A stretch of DNA of 16,401 nucleotides from Pseudomonadota bacterium (GTDB taxonomy: Bacteria > Pseudomonadota > Alphaproteobacteria > Sphingomonadales > SMXR01): NCBI GenBank assembly GCA_022571175.1, contig JACZYI010000017.1:1-16401 (forward strand), in the 5' to 3' direction. The position numbers were made by a program, and so were the translations under genes. This document shows, piece after piece, positions 1 to 10,000 of this stretch (position 1 is its first letter; every line of letters begins with the position of its first letter). The notes beneath the pieces are model-generated. The model ran no database searches and was not told the DNA's origin. It saw only the letters and a program-made list of their open reading frames with translations.

Positions 1-1905
1 GGTCGAAAAGTGGTGGTGATAGAACAAAGACCCGACGAAGAAGACCGGGCTTTTTGCATGGCAGAAGGCATCCTTTTGATTGTAGCCGATGCAACCCAGG
101 CCCGGATTTTGGAGAAAGCCGCGGCGCACCGAGCCGAGCATCTTTTTGCCGTAACCCCAAGCGATATTACCAATATCGAAATATGCGTATTGGCCACTCA
201 GATACAGCGTACATCTGACCGCCATCATTTTACCGTGCACACCCATTTATCGGAGCCGGAAATAAATCGGCAGATTCAGGATTACGAAGTTCATTTTGAA
301 CGGCTTTCAGACGATCATCTGACCATCAATTTCTTCTCCTCGAACGCGCTCACTGCCCGGGAATTGCTGGCCCGCCACCCGGTCTATGAATATGCGGATC
401 AAGCGGCACAGGACCGGGTGCATCTTGTGATTGCCGGTTTTGATGATCTTGGTGAAGCTATTTTGATCGAGGCCGCTTTGGTATGCCATTACCGGGACCT
501 CGACCGTCTTCGTTGCACCATTCTAGACGAAAACGCGACTATTCGCGCCCGGGATTTTACCGCCCGCTATCCACAGGTTAGCAGTTTTGTTGATCTCACC
601 TTTGTGAAGGCTGACTTGACCGATGGCGATGCCCCCGACCACATCAAGTCGGCCTCAAAAATCCAAGCCATCACAGCAACCATCCTTTGCCTGAAACAGG
701 AAACCCAGAATGTGGCTCTGGCTATGGAGTTAAACGGTCTCTCCAGGAGAGGCATTATAAATCCGGGTCTTTTGCTGGTGCACAAAAAATCCATGGGCTC
801 TGGATTTGTTGACATGGTGGCCCAGGAAAATGTTAAAATTATGAGCCAGACCATGTCGCCTTTTGGACTTGGTACAGGCCAGTCACTGATTGATGGAATC
901 GTTGGTGATAGCGATATTCTGGCCAAAAATATTCATAGCGCCTATGTGGATAAACATGGGGCGGAAAAGGATACAGCCAGTGAAGCCGCCAGCGGTGACA
1001 AACTCTGGAATCGCCTGCCTGAGACTTTTCGCCGGGCCAATCGGCGCGCTGCCGATCATGTGGCGGTGAAATTACGGACAGCCGGGTTCAGGCTTCCTGC
1101 CAGCTATCAAGGAATTTTTTGTCTGGCCGAGAATACGAATTTTATGGGCACGGCTGAAGAACGGGAAATCATGGCGCGTCTGGAACATGACCGCTGGAGC
1201 GCTGATCGCTATGTGGATGGCTGGAAATTTGGCAATCTGCGGGATAATCTCAAAAAACTTCATCCCCAGCTCAAACCCTTCGACCAGCTCACGAGGGAAG
1301 AAAAAGACAAGGACGCAGAACAAGTCCTGTTTTTGAATGAGCATGTGCTGGGTCATGATGGAAGCCAGAACAATGCCCTTAAACGCGAGTCCCGGATCGG
1401 TCTTTATGTGGCTGAGCAATTCATCGACCAGGGAGCTATTAAAAAGGCCCTCAGGGAAGTTACCGGTCACTATCCAGATCAGAATTTTCAACTTGTCTCG
1501 GCTGTACGCCCCGGTATTGAAGCCGAGGTCACCCGGAAAATTCTGGATGGATTGAAGGCCCTCGATGCTGGCACGCGCCTGTTCACATTGGTCGCGGAGG
1601 CCGGCAACCGTGAAATTGGCCTGGCCGATGCGCGACATGACGATGACGTTGCCTATGGCTTGTGGAAGCAATCTGAATGGGTCGTGGACCTGGGGTCAGG
1701 TCATAAAGATGATCCTGATTCGGCGTTAGCTTATCTGGCGGAAAGAAGTGATCTTCTGCTGATTTTTGCTGACGGGCAGGATAACTCAGCCGAACAACTG
1801 CTTGCATGGCGACAGGATCCCGCATCCATTCCGGCAGAAAAATCCAGTCTGTCACCAAGGCAAAAAAACCTGCGGGTCTTGAATACGGACCTCTGGACCG
1901 CCTGA
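1..1905 (+). CDS. RCK/TrkA-N nucleotide-binding and RyR-domain protein (5' end outside window)
   Basis: The frame is open from base 1 (Gly-Arg-Lys before the GTG at 10). It begins inside the second strand of a Rossmann fold (VVVIE), followed by a TrkA-N-like DA..A.IL..A..H and T.SD..N pattern. The first glycine loop, and therefore the true start, lies upstream; the GTG at 10 is not a real start. Counting from base 10, a second Rossmann-like unit begins near residue 137 (VIAGFDDLGEAIL), typical of RCK-type NAD-binding repeats. A RyR domain occupies about residues 385-442 (LEHDRWSADRYVDGW, then KKLHPQLKPFDQL and EEKDKD). The C-terminal 160 residues have alternating strand/helix character (FQLVSAVRPGIEAEV, SDLLLIFADG) and resemble a SLOG/TIR-like Rossmannoid, a tentative call. 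Paired RCK units usually gate ion channels, so a channel part may precede this window. It converges on the kinase gene with two bases between the stop codons. The RyR call is firm; the role in the locus is inferred from context. Confidence 0.8.
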   Translation, partial: GRKVVVIEQRPDEEDRAFCMAEGILLIVADATQARILEKAAAHRAEHLFAVTPSDITNIEICVLATQIQRTSDRHHFTVHTHLSEPEINRQIQDYEVHFERLSDDHLTINFFSSNALTARELLARHPVYEYADQAAQDRVHLVIAGFDDLGEAILIEAALVCHYRDLDRLRCTILDENATIRARDFTARYPQVSSFVDLTFVKADLTDGDAPDHIKSASKIQAITATILCLKQETQNVALAMELNGLSRRGIINPGLLLVHKKSMGSGFVDMVAQENVKIMSQTMSPFGLGTGQSLIDGIVGDSDILAKNIHSAYVDKHGAEKDTASEAASGDKLWNRLPETFRRANRRAADHVAVKLRTAGFRLPASYQGIFCLAENTNFMGTAEEREIMARLEHDRWSADRYVDGWKFGNLRDNLKKLHPQLKPFDQLTREEKDKDAEQVLFLNEHVLGHDGSQNNALKRESRIGLYVAEQFIDQGAIKKALREVTGHYPDQNFQLVSAVRPGIEAEVTRKILDGLKALDAGTRLFTLVAEAGNREIGLADARHDDDVAYGLWKQSEWVVDLGSGHKDDPDSALAYLAERSDLLLIFADGQDNSAEQLLAWRQDPASIPAEKSSLSPRQKNLRVLNTDLWTA

Positions 1906-1907
1906 TT

Positions 1908-2657
1908 TCAGGTCTGTTCCGTCCGGTAGCTTTTCAGATCGCCGCTAAACTCCCTAGCCGATGCAGGTCTCCCTGCCGGGTCATAGGCTATCAGAGACCA
2001 CAGCAAAGCCCGCAAAGCAGGTGGCAACCGGGTATCACGGTTGATCATACGTTTTTTGGCGGCCCGGTAGAGTGAGGCTTTTTGGATAAAATTCCAGGCA
2101 GGCGGCATGGCCTTGAAAGGTATCTCTCCCGTTAGCCACTCAAAAACAATAATGCCCAGAGAATAAAGATCACTGCGTCCATCGAGTGGTTTTCCAAAAT
2201 ATTGCTCCGGTGAATTGTAATAGGGAGTGCCGGAGCGGTCTTCTGCCCGAGCGCCCACCTCACCCATATGGGCAATGCCAAAGTCGACCAAAACCGGATC
2301 CTTGTCATCTCGCATCAATATATTTTCCGGTTTCAAATCCCGGTGCAACACATTGGCATCATGCAGGGCCGAGAGAGCCTGGGAAATCTGCGTCAAGATG
2401 TCCAGGAAACGAGTCAGATCAAACTCAGCAGTCATCAGCTTCCGAAGCGTACAGCCTTCAATCAACTCCTGTGATACATAATGACCACCGGAGGCATCAC
2501 TGCCAAAGGCATAAACCTTTGCTATGCCCGGGTGGTTAATTCCGGAAGTAGCTTGCAGTTCGCGCTTGGCCGAGGCAATCAGCGAGCGACGTCGCTCGGC
2601 ATCATAAAGGCCTTTAAGATGAAGCGTTTTCAGGGCCACATCGCGGTGGTCTTCCAT
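1908..2657 (-). CDS. Ser/Thr protein kinase catalytic domain, cut off from its own glycine loop by an upstream TAG
   Basis: This is a eukaryotic-type (Hanks) kinase. Counting from the ATG at 2657: VALK with the ATP-anchoring Lys10, helix-C Glu33, the catalytic HRDLKPEN at 105-112, DFG at 125-127, an activation segment with SGTPYY, and SPE at 149-151, followed by the helix F DLYSLGIIVFEWLTGEIPF motif. Nothing in the catalytic core is missing except the first strand and glycine-rich loop, which sit in the same reading frame just upstream, before the TAG at 2670-2672. The ORF therefore looks like the 3' part of a TPR-kinase gene rather than an independent gene. The ATG at 2657 lacks a convincing ribosome binding site. 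If made alone, the product would lack the nucleotide-clamping loop and probably be inactive. There is no membrane segment, so the kinase is predicted to be cytoplasmic. It may phosphorylate a partner read by the FHA domain of the divergent gene (inference). Confidence 0.85.
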   Translation of the reverse strand: MEDHRDVALKTLHLKGLYDAERRRSLIASAKRELQATSGINHPGIAKVYAFGSDASGGHYVSQELIEGCTLRKLMTAEFDLTRFLDILTQISQALSALHDANVLHRDLKPENILMRDDKDPVLVDFGIAHMGEVGARAEDRSGTPYYNSPEQYFGKPLDGRSDLYSLGIIVFEWLTGEIPFKAMPPAWNFIQKASLYRAAKKRMINRDTRLPPALRALLWSLIAYDPAGRPASAREFSGDLKSYRTEQT

Positions 2658-2669
2658 ATCATAGGCTCG

Positions 2670-2672
2670 CTA
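2670..2672 (-). other. In-frame TAG interrupting the TPR-kinase reading frame
   Basis: On the minus strand the codons read GGT CGG GTC TAG CGA GCC TAT GAT ATG, that is GRV-stop-RAYD-M. Kinases nearly always have a Tyr or Phe right after this Val (GxVY.A), so a TAC or TAT to TAG change at a conserved tyrosine explains the break. Both sides stay in the same frame with no indel. It could be a recent nonsense mutation, a sequencing or assembly error, or (least likely) a suppressed amber codon. Confidence 0.9.
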
Positions 2673-3881
2673 GACCCGACCATAGGCGCCCTCCCCCAGA
2701 ACTTGTCGGAGCACATAGCCATCCTGCGTTTCCCGAAAATCCTTGGCCAGTGTGCGCCCTTCTTCAATGGGCAAAGACGTGGCCAATCCAAGTTCGGACT
2801 GTAGTTCCTTCAAATTACGCACCATTGCCGCCAGACCCGCCTTTCGGGCCCGGTCAATCGCCCGGGAAATGACCGCTTCAGCATCCCCTTGCTGGTTCAA
2901 TCTCAAATAGGTCATGGCCAGCAAGCGTTCGCTATTGGCAGCCGGTGAAGCCAGATTATTTTCGGCAAACCATTGATTGGCCTGTTTCAACACCTCTCTT
3001 GCCCCGTCCGGATTATTTTCAAGCAAAAATTCACCCTCGACCAGTTGAGCAGAGGCTTTTTCATATTCGCCGCTGCTTTCCTTCGCCGCTTTTTTCATTT
3101 CATCAATGGCACCGGGGGCCTCGGCAGATTTTAGCCTGACCAGGGCCAGCGCCTTTTCCCGCATAGCCGTGAAAACCAGATAAGGATCTTTAACCCCGTG
3201 ACATTCAGTGCATGCCTCGCATGCCAGATCGAGTGCCAGATCATAAGCATTGAGCCCAATATCAGCCTGCGCCAGATTGATCTTGAGCCGAACCATTTCC
3301 CGCGTTGTGCCCCAGTCTTCACGGATTTTTATGGCATGTTTCAGGAAATCACGCGCCAGACGCCATTGCTGTGTCTCGGTATAAAAACGCCCCAGATTGC
3401 CAAGTGTTTTTGCCAGCCCCGGCATATCACATTCCGATGCCCAGGCCGCCATCGCCTGTGCAAAGGATGTGAGCGCCAGATTGACTCGACCCTGCCAGGC
3501 CAGAACCACCCCGATCTCGTCATGGGCATCTGCCGCGCCCAGACAATCTTCACTTTCCTCAAAAAGCTTGACCGCCCTCAGCAGCTCATCCATGGCCTTG
3601 TCGCCATCCTTGTTCCGGTTGCGTGCAATGCCGGCCAAAAGCGAAAGCTGCGCTTTTTCTTCGAGCGACAAGTCCTTGTCCCGGCGCATTTCATTAACTG
3701 CTGCCAGAATTTCACGATGCGGTTTCCGTTCCTCCAGGTCCAGAAAGGCACATTCAATGCGCGCCACTCTGGCCCCAAAACCAATCACATCAATAGCTGC
3801 GCGAGCTTCACCCAGCCTGCTGGTGCGACGCAATTGGCGGACCTCGGCCAAGGTTAAATTTTCCTTATTCTCCGCCATCAT
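2670..3881 (-). CDS. TPR-repeat protein ending in a kinase glycine loop (N-terminal part of an interrupted TPR-kinase)
   Basis: The 403-residue product is almost wholly helical, with TPR-type repeats from about residue 70 to 370 (for example DAHDEIGVVLAWQGRVNLAL and LAKTLGNLGRFYTETQQWRL). It ends with YVLRQVLGEGAYGRV, which is the first strand and glycine loop (GEGAYG, 396-401) of a protein kinase, and then TAG. Without the stop the frame continues RAYD...VALK into the kinase domain at 1908-2657, giving a complete TPR-kinase of about 657 residues. The start is the ATG at 3881 or the adjacent ATG at 3878; GAGG lies just upstream and its spacing favours 3878. The start overlaps the end of the TIR gene by 17 bases, indicating translational coupling in one operon. 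TPRs usually mediate protein contacts, so this part may dock the kinase to the STAND or TIR proteins (inference). Confidence 0.85.
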   Translation of the reverse strand: MMAENKENLTLAEVRQLRRTSRLGEARAAIDVIGFGARVARIECAFLDLEERKPHREILAAVNEMRRDKDLSLEEKAQLSLLAGIARNRNKDGDKAMDELLRAVKLFEESEDCLGAADAHDEIGVVLAWQGRVNLALTSFAQAMAAWASECDMPGLAKTLGNLGRFYTETQQWRLARDFLKHAIKIREDWGTTREMVRLKINLAQADIGLNAYDLALDLACEACTECHGVKDPYLVFTAMREKALALVRLKSAEAPGAIDEMKKAAKESSGEYEKASAQLVEGEFLLENNPDGAREVLKQANQWFAENNLASPAANSERLLAMTYLRLNQQGDAEAVISRAIDRARKAGLAAMVRNLKELQSELGLATSLPIEEGRTLAKDFRETQDGYVLRQVLGEGAYGRV

Positions 3882-6800
3882 ACCTCAGTTCTCTTGTGTT
3901 TGTCCGGGTCAGCTCGAATAATTCCAGCTTGCGCACAGCTTCGGCAATTACCGGGCCGGGATCAAGTTTCAACGGCCAGATAAGCCGATTAATTTCACTT
4001 TTCTGGTAGACACGTTCATCTGATCCCCAGAGAATATGGTAGGGTCCATTTTCATAGAATATCTGCACATTGCGACCATCTTGCGAAAAGATGGCCGAGA
4101 CAATCCTGCTTGCTTCCCCCGACCAGCGCTGGATCAAACCGAGACTGTCCGCGTCCATCAGGCACACTCCTTCATAGGACCATGCAAGAATCATGGCGCC
4201 ATCGGGCGAATAACGACCCTTGTCCAAGCTCCACCCCTCTCCACAATGAATAGAGCGGCCACCATCAGCAGTATATTGCTCCAACCGTCCGTAACTAATT
4301 CTCATGAGCATGCCACCGCCGCCCGGTTGCAGGTCCAAAATTTCGTCCGCAGTTACCGGCTCTTGAGAAATAGTTTGCCAATTATCCGGGCTGGTAAGCA
4401 AAAATCCGTTTCCATAGGCGTTATCCACCACCAGACCCAAGCCTTCCTGCCAGAAAAATTCATAGGAGCCAAACTCAAGAGAGAGTTGATTGATCTCTGA
4501 TCCGGAGACAGTATGGAAGAATATCAAGTCATTATTATATGCAAGCACAGCAATATCATTATCAAGCAGGAGGATATCTTCCACCGAAAATATATCTTCG
4601 CCGATTGCAAATTGCCTCAGAATCTCAAAATTATCTTTGGCAATAAGGCTTACATTACCCTTATCATCCACCACAATAATTGCATCACTTCCAGCGTCTG
4701 CTCTGAATATCCAGCGGGTGCTATTTCTCAATTGCTGGTCGTCAATGATGGTAACCCTTCCGGCGCTTTCCCCAAGGGGCGTCATGGCCAAAAGATCGCC
4801 GCCTTCAGAATAGAGGAACAGGTCTTGGGCTTTGAGATAAGAGATGTTTTTGAAATTCACGTCAATATACGATATGGGCTTGAAGTTGCTGATGATGCGG
4901 CCTTCCGTGTCCCATATGCTCAGCTCGTCCTTCGCTGGTTCTTCTGCCGGTTCTTCAAATGAGAAGCCTTTCACCTGTCCGCGCAGCAGTGCCATGTATT
5001 TTGAACCTTGGTACCAATGGGTGTAGATATACTGATCAATCCTTTCAACCGCTTGGCCGATGATCATCTCACCCGAGGCAACCTCAATAATCTCTATTCG
5101 ACCATCCCAGTTTCGGCTCATCAAAAATTTCTGATCCGGTGAAAATTCAAGCTCGTAACTTGGCATTTCCAGACTGATTTCGGGACGCCCGGGATTTTTC
5201 CATATTTGTGGTGGCAAGCCTGCCACCACCCATTCCTCACGAGCCGGGTTGTAAATTGCCCGACCGGGAAAGTTCATAACGTGATTGCCGGAAATTTCCT
5301 GATCCGGCATCCAGAGCTGGGCTTCATACTCCTGGTCATTGTTATCATACCCGCCAGCGAGATAAACCGGCGCCTCCACCGTGCCCATGGTCACCATATC
5401 TTCTGCCAGAGTATTTAGCCGAGGCAAATAGCGCTGTTGTTCCATGTCCCACACGCTCTCGCCAGACCCGCCCGTTGCCAATAGATAGCGCCCATCCGGG
5501 GTATATTTCAGGTGGTAGGCGTCAACGGTACTCCCATATTCGGTTGTTAATGAATTGGTAACTTCACCTGTCTCCAGATCAAAAACCAATAAGGCATCGT
5601 TGCGAAAATTTATCGCCAAGCGACCATTAACCGTATCGATCGCGTAGGCATCTGCCAGGGAATCCGGATCGTCCGGGTCCAGCCGCACTGTAACGCTGTC
5701 ACTGGCCCCATCATATATTTTCACGCGGTTACCCGAGAAGGCTATGACCAGGCCATAGTCAGGCAAAACTTCATAGGCCGGGATAGTATCATCAAACGGA
5801 ATATGAAAAATCTTTTGGCCAGTATCGATCCGGTAAATATCGAGGTACATGACATATTCACCATCTGGCAGGGCAGCAAAATTTCGCACTGCCACTTGCA
5901 GACTATCCCCCCAGGGATATTGATCGGTATCATAATTCAATTCATCGCTGGGCTTGAATCTATCTCGTTCATAGCCGGTTGCCGGATCAAGCCGGTGGGC
6001 GACCATACCATTATCGCTGGTGACAACGATAATCTCCGTATCCTCAACGGCGAACCAGGCCGACTTGGCTGGCAGTTCAGTGACGCGCCACAATATTTGA
6101 CGTGTCTCCAGGTCGTATAACGCGAGACCCTGAGTCTCGCCAAAAACCAGCAACCGGTCACCGGCATCGTTAAATACCATATTTTCTTCGTCCACTCCCT
6201 CACCCATCAGCAGGCCATCGAGATGCATTTGCTGCATGGCCAGACTAAGGGCAAAAAACGCTGATGAATTATATGGTCGTTCACCCCCATAGGGATTATC
6301 CGGCAGACCCGACAGAGCCATTCTTATGGCATCGCCAACGCGGCCATCCTCAAGCAAACCATAAGCACGCGCTGCCAATCCGTTGGATTCCTCATACAAG
6401 CGCGCATCTTCCTCTTTGTTCTGAGCTTGAAAACCCTGAAACCAGACGGCTCCAATAGTGCCGAGAATAGCGGTTGCCGCAGCGGCCAGACCTATCTTCT
6501 GCTGACGTTTCCGACGTTTTTCCCTCTGTCTGAGGTCGTCGAATTTGACTCCAAGCAAGCCCGCCAGAAGCTTTAATTTGGCATTCTCCTTGCCATCCTT
6601 GCCGGGCCGGGCGTCAGCCGCAATGGGCTCCGTTCTCTGGTTAGTTAATTCTCCATCTTCACCAATCTGAAATTTGAGAGCCTTTGGAAAACATTCAATA
6701 TCCTCTCTGCCTTGGTCGGCAGCATTGGGTTCACCATCCACCAGCAGAGCCAATATCCGGTTTTCCTTGCCCATGCGTTTGAAGGCCAGAATCTCTTCAT

Positions 6801-7080
6801 TGACCCAGAGCGACCCCGCTGCATTGGGGCTGCATATGACCACAAGATAAGCAGACTGTTCGAGTGCATTTTTGAGCATGCCGCCCAGGTCATCCGAGGT
6901 CGGCAGTTCCTCACGGTCCCGGAAGATGGGAAAAAGCTTTTGGGGCACCTTGCCATCCCGACTTGGCTGACCAATAACGGCCCGGGGAACACGATAGGTC
7001 TCAAGAGCCTTGTGAAGCCAGTCGCCCCATTTCTTGTCTGAATGGCTGTAGGATATAAAAGCCTTATATTTGAATGCCAC
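3865..7080 (-). CDS. TIR-domain / single membrane segment / beta-propeller protein
   Basis: The start is a GTG at 7080, five bases after the stop of the STAND gene; the ribosome binding site is weak (AGGG). The 1071-residue product opens with a TIR domain: KYKAFISYSHSD at 4-15, FRDREELP at 53-60, VVICSPNAAGSLWVNEEI at 80-97. Glu96, four residues after Trp92, sits where NADase TIRs keep their catalytic glutamate. A basic run (REKRRKRQQK, 186-195) precedes one hydrophobic segment at about 196-214, so the TIR is predicted cytoplasmic and the rest periplasmic. Next comes a helical linker (about 225-285, with a DAIRMALSGLP motif like those before propellers in STAND proteins), then roughly 750 residues of WD40-like blades (SVWDMEQQ, SIWDTEG, SPDGAMILAWS). 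The only two cysteines after the membrane segment lie close together in one late blade. The likely role is an NAD-consuming or scaffold-forming effector controlled by its propeller, but this is inferred from the family. Confidence 0.9.
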   Translation of the reverse strand: MAFKYKAFISYSHSDKKWGDWLHKALETYRVPRAVIGQPSRDGKVPQKLFPIFRDREELPTSDDLGGMLKNALEQSAYLVVICSPNAAGSLWVNEEILAFKRMGKENRILALLVDGEPNAADQGREDIECFPKALKFQIGEDGELTNQRTEPIAADARPGKDGKENAKLKLLAGLLGVKFDDLRQREKRRKRQQKIGLAAAATAILGTIGAVWFQGFQAQNKEEDARLYEESNGLAARAYGLLEDGRVGDAIRMALSGLPDNPYGGERPYNSSAFFALSLAMQQMHLDGLLMGEGVDEENMVFNDAGDRLLVFGETQGLALYDLETRQILWRVTELPAKSAWFAVEDTEIIVVTSDNGMVAHRLDPATGYERDRFKPSDELNYDTDQYPWGDSLQVAVRNFAALPDGEYVMYLDIYRIDTGQKIFHIPFDDTIPAYEVLPDYGLVIAFSGNRVKIYDGASDSVTVRLDPDDPDSLADAYAIDTVNGRLAINFRNDALLVFDLETGEVTNSLTTEYGSTVDAYHLKYTPDGRYLLATGGSGESVWDMEQQRYLPRLNTLAEDMVTMGTVEAPVYLAGGYDNNDQEYEAQLWMPDQEISGNHVMNFPGRAIYNPAREEWVVAGLPPQIWKNPGRPEISLEMPSYELEFSPDQKFLMSRNWDGRIEIIEVASGEMIIGQAVERIDQYIYTHWYQGSKYMALLRGQVKGFSFEEPAEEPAKDELSIWDTEGRIISNFKPISYIDVNFKNISYLKAQDLFLYSEGGDLLAMTPLGESAGRVTIIDDQQLRNSTRWIFRADAGSDAIIVVDDKGNVSLIAKDNFEILRQFAIGEDIFSVEDILLLDNDIAVLAYNNDLIFFHTVSGSEINQLSLEFGSYEFFWQEGLGLVVDNAYGNGFLLTSPDNWQTISQEPVTADEILDLQPGGGGMLMRISYGRLEQYTADGGRSIHCGEGWSLDKGRYSPDGAMILAWSYEGVCLMDADSLGLIQRWSGEASRIVSAIFSQDGRNVQIFYENGPYHILWGSDERVYQKSEINRLIWPLKLDPGPVIAEAVRKLELFELTRTNTRELRYDGGE

Positions 7081-7085
7081 GGACC

Positions 7086-10000
7086 CTACAGTCCCGCATC
7101 TGTCGAGTCCGGCATCGCAACCGTTTCCGGTGGGGCTTCGGTCGGGAAAATATACGCCTCCGGGAACGGGTCACCGATCTGCCATAGCTCGCCCGCAAGC
7201 CACGCAGCGGAAGCATCTTCCACACTGATACTACGGGCAATAGCCGCACGAAATTCGATAAATCTATAATAGCCAATAACATTTCTCGCCGGGTCTGACA
7301 CCCGCAAGCCAAGGGTGGCATAAAAAACTGCGCTGGGCGGATTGGCATCTATACCAAAAGGTGGATCATGTGCCACGCGGGCCAGGAAAGTAGCCGCATC
7401 ATAATCGCCCAGACGCATGGCCTCCATCCAATGGTGGAAAGCCTGATAATTATTTTCCTCAATGCCTAGCGCTTCATCCCCAAAATAATGGTAAACCCCC
7501 ATTTCATAATGTGCAGAGGGTACATCATCATCCATCGCCGATTTAATCAGATCAAAGGCTGCCTCAGGTTCATCATCTATAATCGCCCTGGCCATAAAAA
7601 CTTTTGCAATGCCATACCCGGCCTCAACAGCCATACGCGCTTCCGTCAGCCAATCATCCTGGCCTGCCTTTTTCATCACACGGGCCAACTGATAATGAAA
7701 ACGGGGCTCATCGGGCGAGCCATTAACGGCTTCACGGCACTCTGGCAATGCCATCACATGATCAATATATCCATAGAGATTTCCCTCAGCATATCGCTCA
7801 GGGTCATCCGGGTCAGCGGCCAGAAGATCACATTGATGAGCAGAAGATTTTGGCTCCGCTATAAAGCCTAAAGTTCTGCGCGACGACGACAGGGAAAGAT
7901 CATAGCGCGCCTGCTCGCCTTCTCCCAATATACGGGCGGTTGTGGCACGGGCATAAGAAATCAGGTTATCGTCGTTGATCCGGCTTTCAGGTGCATTGAT
8001 CTGGGCAATCAGATCAGCAGCGACAATATAGACCGTTTTACCATCTTCAGACGGGAACAACATTTCTTCGTCCAGATCATCAAAGATCACCTCTCGTGTA
8101 CTTTCGGCCTGACGGAGACCGGTTTCAATATTCCAGATAGAGAAGTCTTCAAAATTTTGCGTCAGAATGTGCGAACCCGTAATATCAAAAATTGCATTGT
8201 TAAAGCCGCGCCCCGGAACCCGGAAATTTATGCCCTCATCATCCACAACCACCACTTCTCCAGTCCAGGATTTCATATAAAATTTGGATCCGTCCCGGGA
8301 AAAACCTGCCGATTCATACCGGTCAAGAAGCGAGCCAAAGGACTGAATCCGCCTCAGGCTGGACACGTCCCAGCGCTCAAGATATCGATCTTGTGATATC
8401 AGGATAAACTCGTTCCGAGCCATGTTGGGAATCACAATCAGTGCATTCAAATCGGTGGGGATATGGTTAACCTCGCCACTGGCCCAGTTCCAGACATAAA
8501 CATCAAAATTAATCTCCAACAGAATGAGCGAACCATCGCCCGGGAAATGAAAATCAACAAAGGCATCATCGCTCAAGAAACCATGCACGGCGGATATATC
8601 CGGCAGGGTGGCAAGCTCCTGATTATCGGGAATGGAATACAGAGTAAGTTTATTGCCCGAGCGGGAAAGCACCATCTCACCCGACGGGGCAAGATAGGCA
8701 TCCCCCATGATTGACGATCCGCGCTCGGGCGTTTCACCTGACAGATCATAGACAGAGAGAATACCGGCAAAGGATCCCATGCAAATTCTGAAATCCCGCG
8801 AGCAATTATCGCCCTTGGAGCGCGAGCTGATACGCAGGGGTTGGGAATGTGATCGGGAAGCCAGATCAAAAATGGTGATTTGGGTGCCCTCGCCCTGGGC
8901 GCTGTCAGTCTCACCCAGAATGACCTGAATTTTTCGTCCATCAGTAGAAAGAACCGGGGCCTGCCCCATATCAATCTGCTGTTCCTGCTCTGCGGGCAGC
9001 CAGAGCACTTCATTTTGCACCGGGATATTCCAGATACGGGCCTGCCCCCGATCAAAGCCTACCAGCACATGTTCACCATCGGCGGAAAAAACAACATCCG
9101 CAACATCTTCATCCGTATCCAGTTCAATAATATTCCACAGGCGCTGACCGGTGGGTCGCCACAGACTGAAATTATCGAGGAAATAACTGGCAAAAATATT
9201 GCCATCCGACCGCATGGAATAGGTATTACCAAAGGATGCGTTGATACGAAGCTGGTATCTGAGGTCCACATCAATCAGGACCGGGTCCATGCTGTCCGAA
9301 GAGATAAAGACATAACGACCATCCTTGCTGATGTCGACACCGGCGTCCTCGCTGATATAGATTTCATCTTCCACCCCAAGACTGATGATTATCTCACCTT
9401 CCGTCACCACTTCATAATCCCAGATATCAGCAATCATACTGGAGGTGGCAGGGTCATAAGCCAGTGTCACGCCCTTGAGTAAATTATCCGAATATCCAAA
9501 ATCCGTCAGAATCTGATCTTCGAATTCAAACAGCCAATCGGTTTCACCGGCATCGGGATCCCACCAGCGAGCCACATTATCGCTACCAAGAAACACCACC
9601 TTTCCCGGCAATTGGGATGCACTGAAGTGAATGATTTCGCCTGATGATCCAAAATCATCCAGGCTCACAATAAGTGGCTGATCCTCCGCCACGTTATATT
9701 CCCAAAGTTCGAGTGTGCCATTTTCCGAGAGAATAATGAGCCACGGAATGTCTCCGGAATAGGCAATCAAATCCTCAATCCTGTCCTCAGACCGGAAAAA
9801 TTCATGCAGCATATTCTCACTATTGTCCCAATAAATCTGAATACGAGAACCATCGCGGATAACTGCCACCATTTCCTGCTGGGGCAAGAAAATAATGTCG
9901 TCCACACCAAAATGGGTGGCCAACAACAGACCCGAATGAGCATCAAAGATGTAGGCATTGTCCAGGGTGTCTACCACGGCGGCGCGCTTACCATTCGGCG

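Noticed and set aside
1072..1671. 199-codon minus-strand frame
   Set aside because: Antisense to the RyR domain region; residue composition is not protein-like and no ribosome binding site is visible.
1901..1912. CCTGATTTCAGG hairpin as a bidirectional terminator
   Set aside because: Only a 5-bp stem with a 2-base loop and no T-run on either side.
4000..7000. Tandem DNA repeats or CRISPR-like array in the propeller genes
   Set aside because: The blades repeat only at the protein-pattern level; there are no identical spaced DNA repeats.
8880..9482. 200-codon plus-strand frame
   Set aside because: Antisense to the STAND propeller with no start signal or family resemblance; a shadow of the real gene.
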